Origin: Desulfovibrio sp.
GTDB lineage: Bacteria; Desulfobacterota; Desulfovibrionia; Desulfovibrionales; Desulfovibrionaceae
Direction of reading: 5' to 3'
NCBI GenBank assembly: GCA_031276485.1
Contig: JAISMY010000076.1
Coordinates: forward strand, 1 to 55,039
DNA: 55,039 bases
A model generated the notes under the pieces. It was not told the DNA's origin, did not search any database, and worked only from the letters and a program-made list of their open reading frames with translations. A program made the position numbers and the translations under genes. Shown in pieces: positions 38,329 through 47,615 of this stretch (position 1 is its first letter; every line of letters begins with the position of its first letter).

Positions 38329-39393
38329 TCACGGCGTACGCGCGAAGTCTTGAGCTGCTTTGACAAAGAGTTCCTTGAGCGACGGGTCGAAGCTGGTCCC
38401 CATGCCCGCGAGGATAATGCCGATTGCATTTTCGTGGCTCAACGCCTTTTTATAGGGTCGGTCCGAGGTCAGGGCGTCATATTCGTCGACGATGGCCATG
38501 ATGCGCCCGAGCAGGGGGATATTCTCGCCCGCCAGGCCGTAGGGATAGCCGCTGCCGTCCCATTTTTCGTGGTGGAAGGCGGTAAAAATTTTGGCGTACT
38601 GCAAAAACCTGCTGTCCTCTTCACCGTCTTCCAACCTTTCGAGAAATCCCACGCCGACGAGCACATGCTGCTGCATTTCCTTAAATTCATCGCTGTTCAG
38701 TCTCCCCGGCTTTTTCAAAATATCATCTCTTATGCCTATTTTGCCGACATCGTGCAATTGGGAAGATTGGATGAGGAGATCGACATCCCATGTTGAAAAC
38801 TGTTCCGGCCGGATTCCCGATTTGATGATTTCGTTCAGAAATATCCTCAGATAGCGTTGCGTATTTGCTATATGGACGCCGGTCGACCCATCGCGGCTTT
38901 CCACCATTTCGGCCATGGCAGCCAGAATTTTATTTTGGAGCTTGACGATGGTTTTTGCCTTGGCTTCGATCATATCTTGAAGGTTTTCATTGTAATTCAG
39001 AAGTTCGCGCTTTTGGTTTTCCAGCAGCATGTGCAGGGCGACACGTTTGCGCAACAGGGGCGGGGAAAAGGGTTTTGTGATGTAATCGACGGCGCCGAGC
39101 TGCAGACCTTTCAGCTCGTAGGTGCTTTCTTCCATGGCGGTAAGGAAGATAACGGGGATATCGCGCGTTTCCCGATTTTCCTTGAGGAGGTTGATGGCTT
39201 CGAAACCGTCCATTTCCGGCATGTCCACATCCAGGAGGATGAGTTCCGGTTTGCGCCATTCCAGGGCTTGCAGCATTTTTGAGGCGGAGGGCACGGTGAG
39301 CACCGTGTAGTCTTCCGACAAGGCTGTTTTCCCGGCAAGAAGGTTGGTGCGGTTGTCGTCCACCAGCATGACCAGTTTGCGCGGATATTCCAT
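38329..39393 (-). CDS. Response regulator with intact HD-GYP phosphodiesterase domain
   Basis: REC: MLVDDNRTNLL, LILLDVDMPEMDGFEA; HD-GYP: LHDVGKIGIRDDILKKPG, FHHEKWDGSGYPYGLAGENIPL, AIVDEYDALTSDRPYKK. Confidence 0.95.
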   Translation of the reverse strand: MEYPRKLVMLVDDNRTNLLAGKTALSEDYTVLTVPSASKMLQALEWRKPELILLDVDMPEMDGFEAINLLKENRETRDIPVIFLTAMEESTYELKGLQLGAVDYITKPFSPPLLRKRVALHMLLENQKRELLNYNENLQDMIEAKAKTIVKLQNKILAAMAEMVESRDGSTGVHIANTQRYLRIFLNEIIKSGIRPEQFSTWDVDLLIQSSQLHDVGKIGIRDDILKKPGRLNSDEFKEMQQHVLVGVGFLERLEDGEEDSRFLQYAKIFTAFHHEKWDGSGYPYGLAGENIPLLGRIMAIVDEYDALTSDRPYKKALSHENAIGIILAGMGTSFDPSLKELFVKAAQDFARTP

Positions 39394-39439
39394 AAGTGCA
39401 AACTCTCTTTTATTAATATATGCGTTAGAGCATTTCTAA

Positions 39440-39618
39440 GGCAACGCTGCTTTATTCTTTTGAAAGGCATGAGGATGGATTCTTCGCTGCGCTCAGAATG
39501 ACAAAAGCGTGGTCATTCCGAGCCGCAGCAAGCGTGGTCATTCTGAGCCGCAGCGAAGCGAAGGCGAAGAATCCATCTTGATGTCTTTTGTCCTTTCCGC
39601 ATTTAATCAGCGTTTACC
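39440..39618 (-). repeat. Inverted-repeat element, family 1 copy C
   Basis: GCAACGCTGCTTTATTCTTTTGAAAGGCATGAGGATGGATTCTTCGCTGCGCTCAGAATGACAAAAGCGTGGTCATTCCGAGCC matches the reverse complement of copy A; right end ATTTAATCAGCGTTTACC; strand relative to copy A. Confidence 0.8.
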
Positions 39619-39788
39619 TGGAATTCATTTTACACTCGAAAATGCCGAAGCATGCTTTGAAAGTTGTGGATACTTGCATATTTGAAATGCTCTAAAAAGT
39701 AAACTTTTTAACTCCGGATCACCGGCCGTAAAGCGTGGTTTTCGGCCGGCTCACGCCCTTGCGCGGCGCATCGGCCTTACGTCCGCGG

Positions 39789-39812
39789 TACTGATTTCCG
39801 CGGAAATCAGTA
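39789..39812. repeat. 24-bp perfect palindrome beyond the glnS stop codon
   Basis: TACTGATTTCCG|CGGAAATCAGTA read directly. Confidence 0.85.
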
Positions 39813-39815
39813 TGT

Positions 39816-41570
39816 TCAGCGCGCATCGGCGCGGCTTAGGGATTTTTTTTCCAGCTTGGCCCAGGTATCTTTGAGCGTCACGGTGCGGTTGAAGACCGGC
39901 CGGTCGGGACTGCCGTCGCTGTCGGCGCAGAAATAGCCCAGGCGCTCGAACTGTACGCTCTCGCCCGCCTTGAGCGCACGCAGGCTCGGGTCGACGTATC
40001 CCTTCACGACAACCAGTGACTCCGGGTTGATGCAGTCCGGAAAGGTGTTTCCAGGATCCGCATCCGAAGGATCGTCCTTGAGAAAAAGATGGTCGTACAG
40101 CCGCATTTCAGCTTCCACGGCGTGGGCCGCCGAGACCCAGTGCAAAGTGCCCCTGACCTTGCGTCCGTCCGGGCTGCCGCCCCCCCGGCTTTGCGGGTCA
40201 TAGGAACAGATGAGGGCGCGGATCGTGCCGTCCGGGTTCTTCAGAACTTCTTCGCAGGTTATGTAGTAGGCGCAGCGCAGGCGCACTTCGCGCCCCGGTG
40301 CGAGGCGGTGGAATTTCGCCGGCGGGTCTTCCCGAAAATCATCTCTCTCTATGAACAGCTCGCGTGAAAACGGGATGCGGCGCACGCCCTTTTCCGGCTC
40401 ATCCGGGTACAGGGGCAGTTCCGGCCATTCCACCTGCCCTTCCGGATAATTGCGGAGTATCACTTTCAGAGGGTTAAGCACGGCCAGGGCGCGCGGCGCC
40501 GTCGCGTTGAGACGCTCGCGGATGCAGAACTCCAGCACGGCATAGTCCACGATGTTGTCCGCCCTGGAAACGCCGATGCGCGCGACGAATTCCCGCACGG
40601 CTTCGGGAGGTGCCCCGCGCCGGCGCAGACCGGACAGGGTCGGCATACGCGGGTCGTCCCAACCCCGCACAAGACCTCCTTCCACAAGTTGAATGAGTTT
40701 GCGCTTGGAAAGCACCGTGCGCGTGAGATTCAGACGCGCGAATTCCGTCTGCCGGGAACGGAATATGTCCAGAGTCTCCAGAACCCAGTCGTACAACGCG
40801 CGATTGTCGGCAAATTCCAGGGTGCACAGCGAATGGGTGATGCCTTCCAGCGAATCGCAGATGCAGTGCGTGTAGTCGTACAGGGGGTAGATCGGCCAGG
40901 CGTCGCCCGTGCGGTGGTGCGGGGCGCGGCGTATGCGGTACAGCACGGGGTCGCGCATGACTATGTTGGGCGAGGCCATATCTATCTTGGCGCGCAGCAC
41001 ATGCGCGCCGTCTTCGAATTCCCCGGCGCGCATGCGCCGGAACAGGTCGAGGTTCTCCTCCACGCCGCGCTCCCGGTACGGCCCGGCGCGGCCCGGCTCG
41101 GTCAACGTCCCCCGGCAGGCGCGGATCTCCTCGGCCGACAGGCTGTCCACATAGGCCTTGCCCATGCGGATGAGCTGTTCGGCAAACACGTAAAGACGCT
41201 CGAAATAATCCGAGGCGTAATATTCACGGTCTCCCCAGTCCCCGCCCAGCCAGCGCACGTCTTCGCGTATGGCGTCCACGTATTCGCGGCTTTCCTTCGT
41301 CGGGTTGGTGTCGTCGAAGCGCAGGTTGCACAACCCGCCGAATTCTCCGGCTACCCCGAAGTTCAGACAAATGGATTTGGCATGGCCGATGTGCAGGTAT
41401 CCGTTCGGTTCCGGAGGAAAACGGGTGTGGACCGTGTCCCGGCGCTTTTCCGCAAGATCCGCCGCGATCATGGCCCGGATGAAATCCCTGCCTCCCCGTT
41501 TTTCGGCACCTGTTTCCGTTGCGCTTGCCTCCGTTGCGGGGCGCGCAACGGGCTCTTCGGCGATCGTCAT
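39816..41570 (-). CDS. glnS: Glutaminyl-tRNA synthetase
   Basis: [40 protein letters not shown] (KMSKS-like). Confidence 0.95.
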   Translation of the reverse strand: MTIAEEPVARPATEASATETGAEKRGGRDFIRAMIAADLAEKRRDTVHTRFPPEPNGYLHIGHAKSICLNFGVAGEFGGLCNLRFDDTNPTKESREYVDAIREDVRWLGGDWGDREYYASDYFERLYVFAEQLIRMGKAYVDSLSAEEIRACRGTLTEPGRAGPYRERGVEENLDLFRRMRAGEFEDGAHVLRAKIDMASPNIVMRDPVLYRIRRAPHHRTGDAWPIYPLYDYTHCICDSLEGITHSLCTLEFADNRALYDWVLETLDIFRSRQTEFARLNLTRTVLSKRKLIQLVEGGLVRGWDDPRMPTLSGLRRRGAPPEAVREFVARIGVSRADNIVDYAVLEFCIRERLNATAPRALAVLNPLKVILRNYPEGQVEWPELPLYPDEPEKGVRRIPFSRELFIERDDFREDPPAKFHRLAPGREVRLRCAYYITCEEVLKNPDGTIRALICSYDPQSRGGGSPDGRKVRGTLHWVSAAHAVEAEMRLYDHLFLKDDPSDADPGNTFPDCINPESLVVVKGYVDPSLRALKAGESVQFERLGYFCADSDGSPDRPVFNRTVTLKDTWAKLEKKSLSRADAR

Positions 41571-41597
41571 GCTGTTCCTCGACGCGAAAGGGTTGTG

Positions 41598-42491
41598 TTA
41601 CTGCAGGCGCACCGGATAAGTGCCGCGGTAGACCGTATCCGCGACCTCGATGAGGATGTCTATTGATGCGATGCCGTCCGGTTTCAGACCGGGGGGCAGA
41701 CGAACCATATTCTGCATTGCTTTCATGCGGGCTATGGAGAAACGTGAATTTTCCGGGTCCTGCATGGGCAGGTCCACCCGTGTGCCGTCGGCCGTCACGG
41801 CCGCATACCTGGCCGCGCCGGTGACTGTGCGTTGCCCGTCGGTCACGGTGGACAGTTCGTAGTTGATGCGCAGGCGCAACGAACCGGAATTTCTCGCGCT
41901 GAATTCATTGACGCGCAACGGGCTTCCCTCTCCGGCCAGAGGAGCGAAACCGTCGTCCGTCTTTGCCGGGGCCGCGGCCGGCTTTGCGGGGGGAGGCAAT
42001 GCCGTCTCGCCCGAGGGATCTTCAGCCGGTCTTTCGCTTGTATCCTCGGTCGCGGTCGGCGCGGCCTGCACAACGGCCGGCGACGCGCCGGCAGAAAGGA
42101 CGCGCACGCCCGGGCCGGCGGGAGCGGGAGGATTCGCCGCGGCCGTGCCTCTGGCGGGCAGGTCCGGCGTGCCCACCTCTGTGTGCGTGGCCTGGGGGGG
42201 GCTCTCGTTGCCGGCTTTCAGCAGGCTTTCCAGATTGACCAGACGTTCAAGCTGCAGGCGCAGCCCGGCGTTTTCCCTTTCCCTGCTTTCCTGCGCCGCG
42301 GCCAGTTCCCGGTACTTGGTGAAGAAATGCAGGCCGCCGTATATGCCGCCTCCACCGAACAGCAGCAACACGATAAACAGGCCGGCGCAGAAGTGCAGCA
42401 CGTTGCAACGGATGCTGAAGGTCCTGGATTCCTTGTCGTCGCGCATCAGCAGAACATGGTAGTGCGTCTGTTTTTTAATGACCGGCTTCAA
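41598..42491 (-). CDS. Hypothetical single-TM protein with coiled coil and Pro/Ala linker
   Basis: TM VLHFCAGLFIVLLLFGGGGIYGGL; coiled coil ELAAAQESRERENAGLRLQLERLVNLE; overlaps the upstream L,D-transpeptidase CDS. Confidence 0.75.
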   Translation of the reverse strand: MKPVIKKQTHYHVLLMRDDKESRTFSIRCNVLHFCAGLFIVLLLFGGGGIYGGLHFFTKYRELAAAQESRERENAGLRLQLERLVNLESLLKAGNESPPQATHTEVGTPDLPARGTAAANPPAPAGPGVRVLSAGASPAVVQAAPTATEDTSERPAEDPSGETALPPPAKPAAAPAKTDDGFAPLAGEGSPLRVNEFSARNSGSLRLRINYELSTVTDGQRTVTGAARYAAVTADGTRVDLPMQDPENSRFSIARMKAMQNMVRLPPGLKPDGIASIDILIEVADTVYRGTYPVRLQ

Positions 42492-44682
42492 TGCCCCTCC
42501 ACTCTTCCCGCGTGATCAGCCACACGCCGTTTATCTTTTCAAAGGTCAGGGTCTTGATGCCCGTGTCGCCGCCGCCCGCCCGGTCGGCGTATTCCTGATG
42601 CATGTCCGCTACCGGCCGGCTCCTGTGCAGTTGTACCCGGACATCGGTCAGGCGCACACTGACGGGCGGATTTCTGCGCCAGAGCGCAGCCTTGTGCCTG
42701 CTGATCTCGGCTGCTCCTCTGCGTTCGCCCTGTATCGCGCGGGGGGCGTAAAAGCTCGCATAGTCCTTCAAATCCCCGCGCTCCCAAGCCGCGCGCCAGG
42801 CCTCTATGCGCTCCGTAACTGCGCCGGCCGCATCGCGCAACGGGTCCGTCCGCGCGGAGCGCCGCGCGTCTTCCGCCTTGCCGGACTCCGCCGCCGGGAC
42901 AGTAAGAGTGTCGGAAACCGTAGCGGTATCCACCCCGTTGAGTTCAACTTCGCGCGCGGCTTGCCGGCCGCGCGCCGGGCGCTGCGCATCCGTCGGACTA
43001 CCCTCGTCCGCGGCGTTTCCCGAGCTCACGGCACGCGCCGGGTCCGGCCGGGCCGCCTGTCCTCCGGCTCCCGCGGACGCCGCCGTTGCTCCGGACGCGT
43101 CTCCGCTTCGGGAAAGCTGTTGAGCCGGCGGCTCATTTCGCTCCTTTACGGCGCGCTCGCGTTCCGCAACCCGGCGGGCGGCCAGCCTGAAGGCTGCTTC
43201 AGACGGACGGGGCATGGGGCCGAAGGCCGGGTCTTCAATATGATCCGGCGTACTGAGCACGGACTGCCCCGCCGTGTCGATCGGGTCGCTTGCGTCCGAA
43301 GCGTAGGAAACCCGGCCGGCCGCGGAGGACGCCGGCGGTGCAGCGTTTGGGAAAGCGCGGCGGTTCGCGCCTGCAGGAGTAATTGCTCCCGCAGTCGGGG
43401 AAAAAGCGCTGCCGGCATCGGGAGCGGTCTCCGCTGCCGCCGCTTCCGTCTGAGTCCCCGCGGGAGGGCGCGCCCCGCCTGCAACCTCGCCGGCGGCAGA
43501 GACTGACGCCGACGCTCCGGCATCGTGCGCGGAATATCCGGAAGCCCCCGCAGCCGAGGCCACGTACGACGCATCGTCCGGCGCCCGCCAGACCGCGTCC
43601 AGCAGCGCCAAGGGATCGTCCTGCTCAGAAGGCGGCATCAATGATGCCGCCGAAGCCGTCAGAGGCGCGTCCACCAGGCCGGGTTCCCATTCCATGCCGA
43701 CGATTTTGAAGTCCGTCCCCGTTTTTTCCCAATACAGGCGACGTGTGCCGCGCGTACTCAGGTTGGGCGCCTGGTAGTCCTGGTGAAACCAGGTTACCCA
43801 ATAATCGGGGCCGGCAAGAATCCTGACGTCCCTGACCGTGGTGCGTATCCACGGCAACAGCGTGAACAGGCGTTCCTTTTGGGCGCGGAAGGCGGAAAAA
43901 TTCTCACCCTGCGCCGCACTGTACGCTTCCCGGTCGTAAAAGTCGAAAAAACGGCGCGAACGCCCCGACCATGCCTCAGCCCAGTCCCGTACCTTCTGCT
44001 CCAGTCTGCGCAGGTCGTCGTCACTGCCCGCCCCGGACGCGCCGAACGCGAAGGAGCGGGTCAGGGCCACCGGCGCGCCGGGCAGCAGCGCCTTGCCGAG
44101 TATGGACAGGTCGTCGTTGTTCATGGCAACGCAGCCTTCGGTCTGCAACGGCACGAGAGGTTCGCCCCGGCCGTGGATCCATATGCCGAAGCCTGTTTTC
44201 CCGCGCATTCTGTCCACGGGATTGGGATAATTCAGCGTATAAGCGCGCGGGCCGTACTTGATAAAATCCAGGCCGGAGTCGATGCGGCGCACGACAAAAT
44301 ACACGCCCTCGGGAGTTTTAAGATCCCCCTCCACCGCCTTGTCCCCTTCTTTCTGCCCGGTGGTGCAGATAAAAACCCGCGCAATGCGCAACGGACTCTG
44401 TTTTTCAAAAAACGCAAGCTTCTGCCGCGTCTTGTCCACGGCAACGAAATAGGAAGGATGGGCGAACTGTTCGGAAATAACCGCATCCCAGACCGCACTG
44501 GCCGGGTACGGCAAAAGCGGGACAAGGCAGACGGCAAACGCGAGCGCCTTAGGAATGACGGTATTCAAGAAAACGCGAGCCGTGGAAAAAAGAAAAAACA
44601 GACGCGTCCGCAAAGCTGCCGGCGTGTGTTGACGCCGGGATGCGCCGGGTTTCCGGGTATACCTGTCGCAACAGTAAGCCAT
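42475..44682 (-). CDS. L,D-transpeptidase (YkuD) with two NTF2/Cds6-like domains separated by a disordered linker; start uncertain
   Basis: GIWIHGRGEPLVPLQTEGCVAMNNDDL catalytic motif; related segments KVRDWAEAWSGRSRRFFDFY... and RIEAWRAAWERGDLKDYASFYAPR. Confidence 0.85.
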   Translation of the reverse strand: MAYCCDRYTRKPGASRRQHTPAALRTRLFFLFSTARVFLNTVIPKALAFAVCLVPLLPYPASAVWDAVISEQFAHPSYFVAVDKTRQKLAFFEKQSPLRIARVFICTTGQKEGDKAVEGDLKTPEGVYFVVRRIDSGLDFIKYGPRAYTLNYPNPVDRMRGKTGFGIWIHGRGEPLVPLQTEGCVAMNNDDLSILGKALLPGAPVALTRSFAFGASGAGSDDDLRRLEQKVRDWAEAWSGRSRRFFDFYDREAYSAAQGENFSAFRAQKERLFTLLPWIRTTVRDVRILAGPDYWVTWFHQDYQAPNLSTRGTRRLYWEKTGTDFKIVGMEWEPGLVDAPLTASAASLMPPSEQDDPLALLDAVWRAPDDASYVASAAGASGYSAHDAGASASVSAAGEVAGGARPPAGTQTEAAAAETAPDAGSAFSPTAGAITPAGANRRAFPNAAPPASSAAGRVSYASDASDPIDTAGQSVLSTPDHIEDPAFGPMPRPSEAAFRLAARRVAERERAVKERNEPPAQQLSRSGDASGATAASAGAGGQAARPDPARAVSSGNAADEGSPTDAQRPARGRQAAREVELNGVDTATVSDTLTVPAAESGKAEDARRSARTDPLRDAAGAVTERIEAWRAAWERGDLKDYASFYAPRAIQGERRGAAEISRHKAALWRRNPPVSVRLTDVRVQLHRSRPVADMHQEYADRAGGGDTGIKTLTFEKINGVWLITREEWRGIEAGH

Positions 44683-44718
44683 CTGCGTCTTTGCGCGTTG
44701 CGCTGTTCAACGGCGAAC

Positions 44719-45402
44719 TCAACCGGCGGGCCGCGCTCCGTCGCTTCCGGCAGAGCGCGCCAGTTCAAGCAGTTCACAACGAGTGAAAAGAGAGCGCAGT
44801 TCCCTCCCGGCCGTTGCAAAAGCCTCCGCGCCGCCCGCTTCTTCCCTGTTCAGGATGCAGAACACGGCAAGCACCCTCAGTCCTTCCGCCTCGACGATAT
44901 TTGCGGCTTGTAACACAGAAGCGCCGGTGCTGACAACATCTTCAAGCATGATTACCTTGTCGCCGGGGCGCACGTTGGCCAAGCCCTCCACCCTGCGTCC
45001 CGCGCCGTGCCCTTTGGTTTCCTTGCGCACAATCAGCGCGGGCAGCCGCCTGCCCTGCGCAAGCGCCGCCAACGAGGTTGCCGTCAGCAGCGGATCCGCC
45101 CCCAAGGTCATACCGGCCACGGCCTGCGCCTTCGTGTCGCGCAGCATGTGCGCGAACAGCATGCCGATCAGCCGCGCTCCTTCCGGGTCCAGCGAACTCT
45201 GACGACAATCAAAATAATAGGAAGCCTTGCGCCCGGAACTCAGCGTGAAGTCGCCTTCCATGTATGAACGGGCGTACAAAAGCCTCGCCAAATCCACCCT
45301 GTACGCTTTCATATCGCCGGACTCAAGCTCGGCCGGCTCCGCCCCGCGCGCTTCCGTGCCGCCGGAGCCAGGCACGGTCGATTCCTGGCGTTTGTCGGGC
45401 AT
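44719..45402 (-). CDS. pyrE: Orotate phosphoribosyltransferase
   Basis: GDFTLSSGRKASYYFDCRQ, VRKETKGHGAGRRVEG, VIMLEDVVSTGASVLQA. Confidence 0.94.
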   Translation of the reverse strand: MPDKRQESTVPGSGGTEARGAEPAELESGDMKAYRVDLARLLYARSYMEGDFTLSSGRKASYYFDCRQSSLDPEGARLIGMLFAHMLRDTKAQAVAGMTLGADPLLTATSLAALAQGRRLPALIVRKETKGHGAGRRVEGLANVRPGDKVIMLEDVVSTGASVLQAANIVEAEGLRVLAVFCILNREEAGGAEAFATAGRELRSLFTRCELLELARSAGSDGARPAG

Positions 45403-45403
45403 T

Positions 45404-46714
45404 TCAGGCCGGCTCGAAAAGTCTGTTATAGATCTCATCCTCATAACGCAGAAAGTACGCCGGGTCGAAGAGGGCCGCCATGCGCGCCTCGGGCAGATGT
45501 CCGCGCATGAACCGGTCGGCCCGCACAAGATTCGGGAATGATGCCCCTTCCTCCCAGCTCCGCATGGCCAGGCGCTGCACTTCCTCGTACGCCTTCTGCC
45601 GGGGCAGGGCCGCCTCTTCCACGAGGGCCAGGAGCACGCGCTGCGAAAAAAACAGGCCGTAGGACCCTTCCAGATTGCGCGCCATGCGTTCCGTGTCCAC
45701 CTTCATCCCGCACAATAAGGTGTTCAGCCTCGTCAGCATATAGTCCGCAAGAATGGTGGAATCCGGCATGATTACCCGTTCCACAGAGGAATGGCTGATG
45801 TCGCGCTCGTGCCAGAGGGCCGTGTTTTCCATGGCCGCCAACGCGTCCGCGCGCAGCAGCCGGGACAACCCGCTCAGGTTTTCCGCGGAGATGGGGTTCT
45901 TCTTGTGCGGCATGGCCGAAGAACCTTTCTGCCCCTTCGCGAAGTTTTCCTCGACCTCGCCTACTTCCGTGCGCTGCAGATGGCGCAGCTCCACGCACAG
46001 GCGTTCCACGCCGCCTCCCGCCAGCGCCAGAGCGGTAAAATACTGCGCGTGGCGGTCCCGCTGCAGGATCTGCGTGGAAACCGGGTCCGGCTCAAGGCCG
46101 AGCATGGCGCAGGCCAGACGCTCCACCTCCGGCGTCAGGGCCGAATACGTACCCACCGCCCCGGAAATTTTGCCGACGCGCATGTTCTCGACAGCCGCCG
46201 CAAAGCGGGCGCGATGCCGCGTGAACTCCGCATAAAACCCCGCCAGCTTCAAGCCGAAGCTCGTGGGTTCGGCATGCACGCCGTGCGTCCTCCCCATGCA
46301 CAACACACCCTTCCAGCGCAGCGCAAGTTCCTTCAGCGTGCCGAGCAGCGCATCGAAATCCCCCAGGATGATCCGCCCCGCCCGCACCAGCAGCAGGGCG
46401 TCGGCCGTGTCCACAATGTCCGACGAGGTACAGCCCAGATGAATAAAGCGCGCGGCGGGACCGACCTTTTCCTCGACGGCCGTAAGAAAGGCGATGACAT
46501 CGTGCCGCGTCTCTTCTTCAATTTCCCGCACACGCCGCACGTCCACATCCGCGCGCAAACGGATTTCCGCCATGCTCGCCGCGTCAATCACCCCGAGACG
46601 CGCCCACGCCTCGCAAACCGCCGTCTCCACCTCAAGCCAGGCCGCCAGACGGCGCTCCTGCGTCCACAGGGCGCCCATTTCCGGGCGGGTGTAGCGTTCT
46701 ATCACGGCGCGCAC
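45404..46714 (-). CDS. purB: Adenylosuccinate lyase
   Basis: HLGCTSSDIVDTADALLLVRA, GRTHGVHAEPTSFGLK, GSSAMPHKKNPISAENLSGLSRLLR. Confidence 0.96.
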   Translation of the reverse strand: MRAVIERYTRPEMGALWTQERRLAAWLEVETAVCEAWARLGVIDAASMAEIRLRADVDVRRVREIEEETRHDVIAFLTAVEEKVGPAARFIHLGCTSSDIVDTADALLLVRAGRIILGDFDALLGTLKELALRWKGVLCMGRTHGVHAEPTSFGLKLAGFYAEFTRHRARFAAAVENMRVGKISGAVGTYSALTPEVERLACAMLGLEPDPVSTQILQRDRHAQYFTALALAGGGVERLCVELRHLQRTEVGEVEENFAKGQKGSSAMPHKKNPISAENLSGLSRLLRADALAAMENTALWHERDISHSSVERVIMPDSTILADYMLTRLNTLLCGMKVDTERMARNLEGSYGLFFSQRVLLALVEEAALPRQKAYEEVQRLAMRSWEEGASFPNLVRADRFMRGHLPEARMAALFDPAYFLRYEDEIYNRLFEPA

Positions 46715-46724
46715 TCCCTACGGC

Positions 46725-47132
46725 TCACGGCGCGGCAGGAGCCTCTTTGCGCGCCGGTACCGCCTTCTGCTCCGAAGCTGCCGCTTTCCGCCCGGAAGCC
46801 TCCGCCCCTGCCTTGGCCGCGGCGCATGTTCCCGCCTCGGAACACGGTGATTTGCCGGAACCCGCCCCGGAACAGGGCGCGCCGCCCGACTCCGCCTCGG
46901 GGCCGGCAGCCGCGCAGCCGCCTTCCTCCTTGCGGCAACGGTCCTTGCGCGAACCGTACTCCGTCACGTACCAGCCGCCGCCCTTGAGCGCGAAACTGGT
47001 GTTGGAAATGATCCTGCGGGCCTTGCCTCTGCACAGGGGGCAGGAACGCTCCCCCATCCCGTCGTCCACCTGCCTCGTCCATTCTTCAAAAAGTTGTCCG
47101 CAGCTTCCACAACGGTACTCGTAAATCGGCAT
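46725..47132 (-). CDS. FmdB-type zinc ribbon protein with Ala-rich tail
   Basis: MPIYEYRCGSCGQLFEEW ... RSCPLCRGKARRIISNTSFALKGGGWYVTEYG. Confidence 0.92.
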   Translation of the reverse strand: MPIYEYRCGSCGQLFEEWTRQVDDGMGERSCPLCRGKARRIISNTSFALKGGGWYVTEYGSRKDRCRKEEGGCAAAGPEAESGGAPCSGAGSGKSPCSEAGTCAAAKAGAEASGRKAAASEQKAVPARKEAPAAP

Positions 47133-47184
47133 CACTGTTCTCCTTGAGATTTCCGCTTCACACGGAATTTCCGCACCCGCCGCT

Positions 47185-47292
47185 TCAGGACACGGCGGCG
47201 CGGGCATCGCGAACACGCTGCTTGATCCGCTCATGGCGGCGTCTGCGCTTGCGCTGCAGTTCTTTCATACGTTCAATCTTCTTTTGGGCCAC
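47185..47292 (-). CDS. Small highly basic protein (35 codons), absent from the ORF track
   Basis: GTG start; (V/M)AQKKIERMKELQRKRRRRHERIKQRVRDARAAVS*; AAGGAG about 8 nt upstream on the minus strand. Confidence 0.65.
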   Translation of the reverse strand: MAQKKIERMKELQRKRRRRHERIKQRVRDARAAVS

Positions 47293-47418
47293 AGGAAAAC
47301 TCCTTCGCTGGTGAAACATGATGTAGCAGGGACTCCGCCCGGTCGGCCCTGCATCCGTTCAGACCGACTCCGCCGGGGATAATCTGGGGCGCTGCTCCCC
47401 AACCCCGTCGGGGATCCG

Positions 47419-47490
47419 CCCCGAACCTCGCCGGGGTCAGCCTGAGCAGGCGTAAGGCTGATGATTTCCTCCGGACCCCCTCATTTACAG
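47419..47490 (+). repeat. 72-bp dispersed intergenic repeat, copy 2 (family 3)
   Basis: 55/72 identical to 36265-36336. Confidence 0.6.
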
Positions 47491-47615
47491 GCAGCGCACG
47501 GGATACGCGGGCGTTGTCGTATATCCCCGGTTGCCGAGATTGTAAAGCCCCGGTTCCCCGCCGCAGCGACGCTCATGCGGGCGCTTATAGCAAGAACGCT
47601 GCGTCAGGGCCGGAG

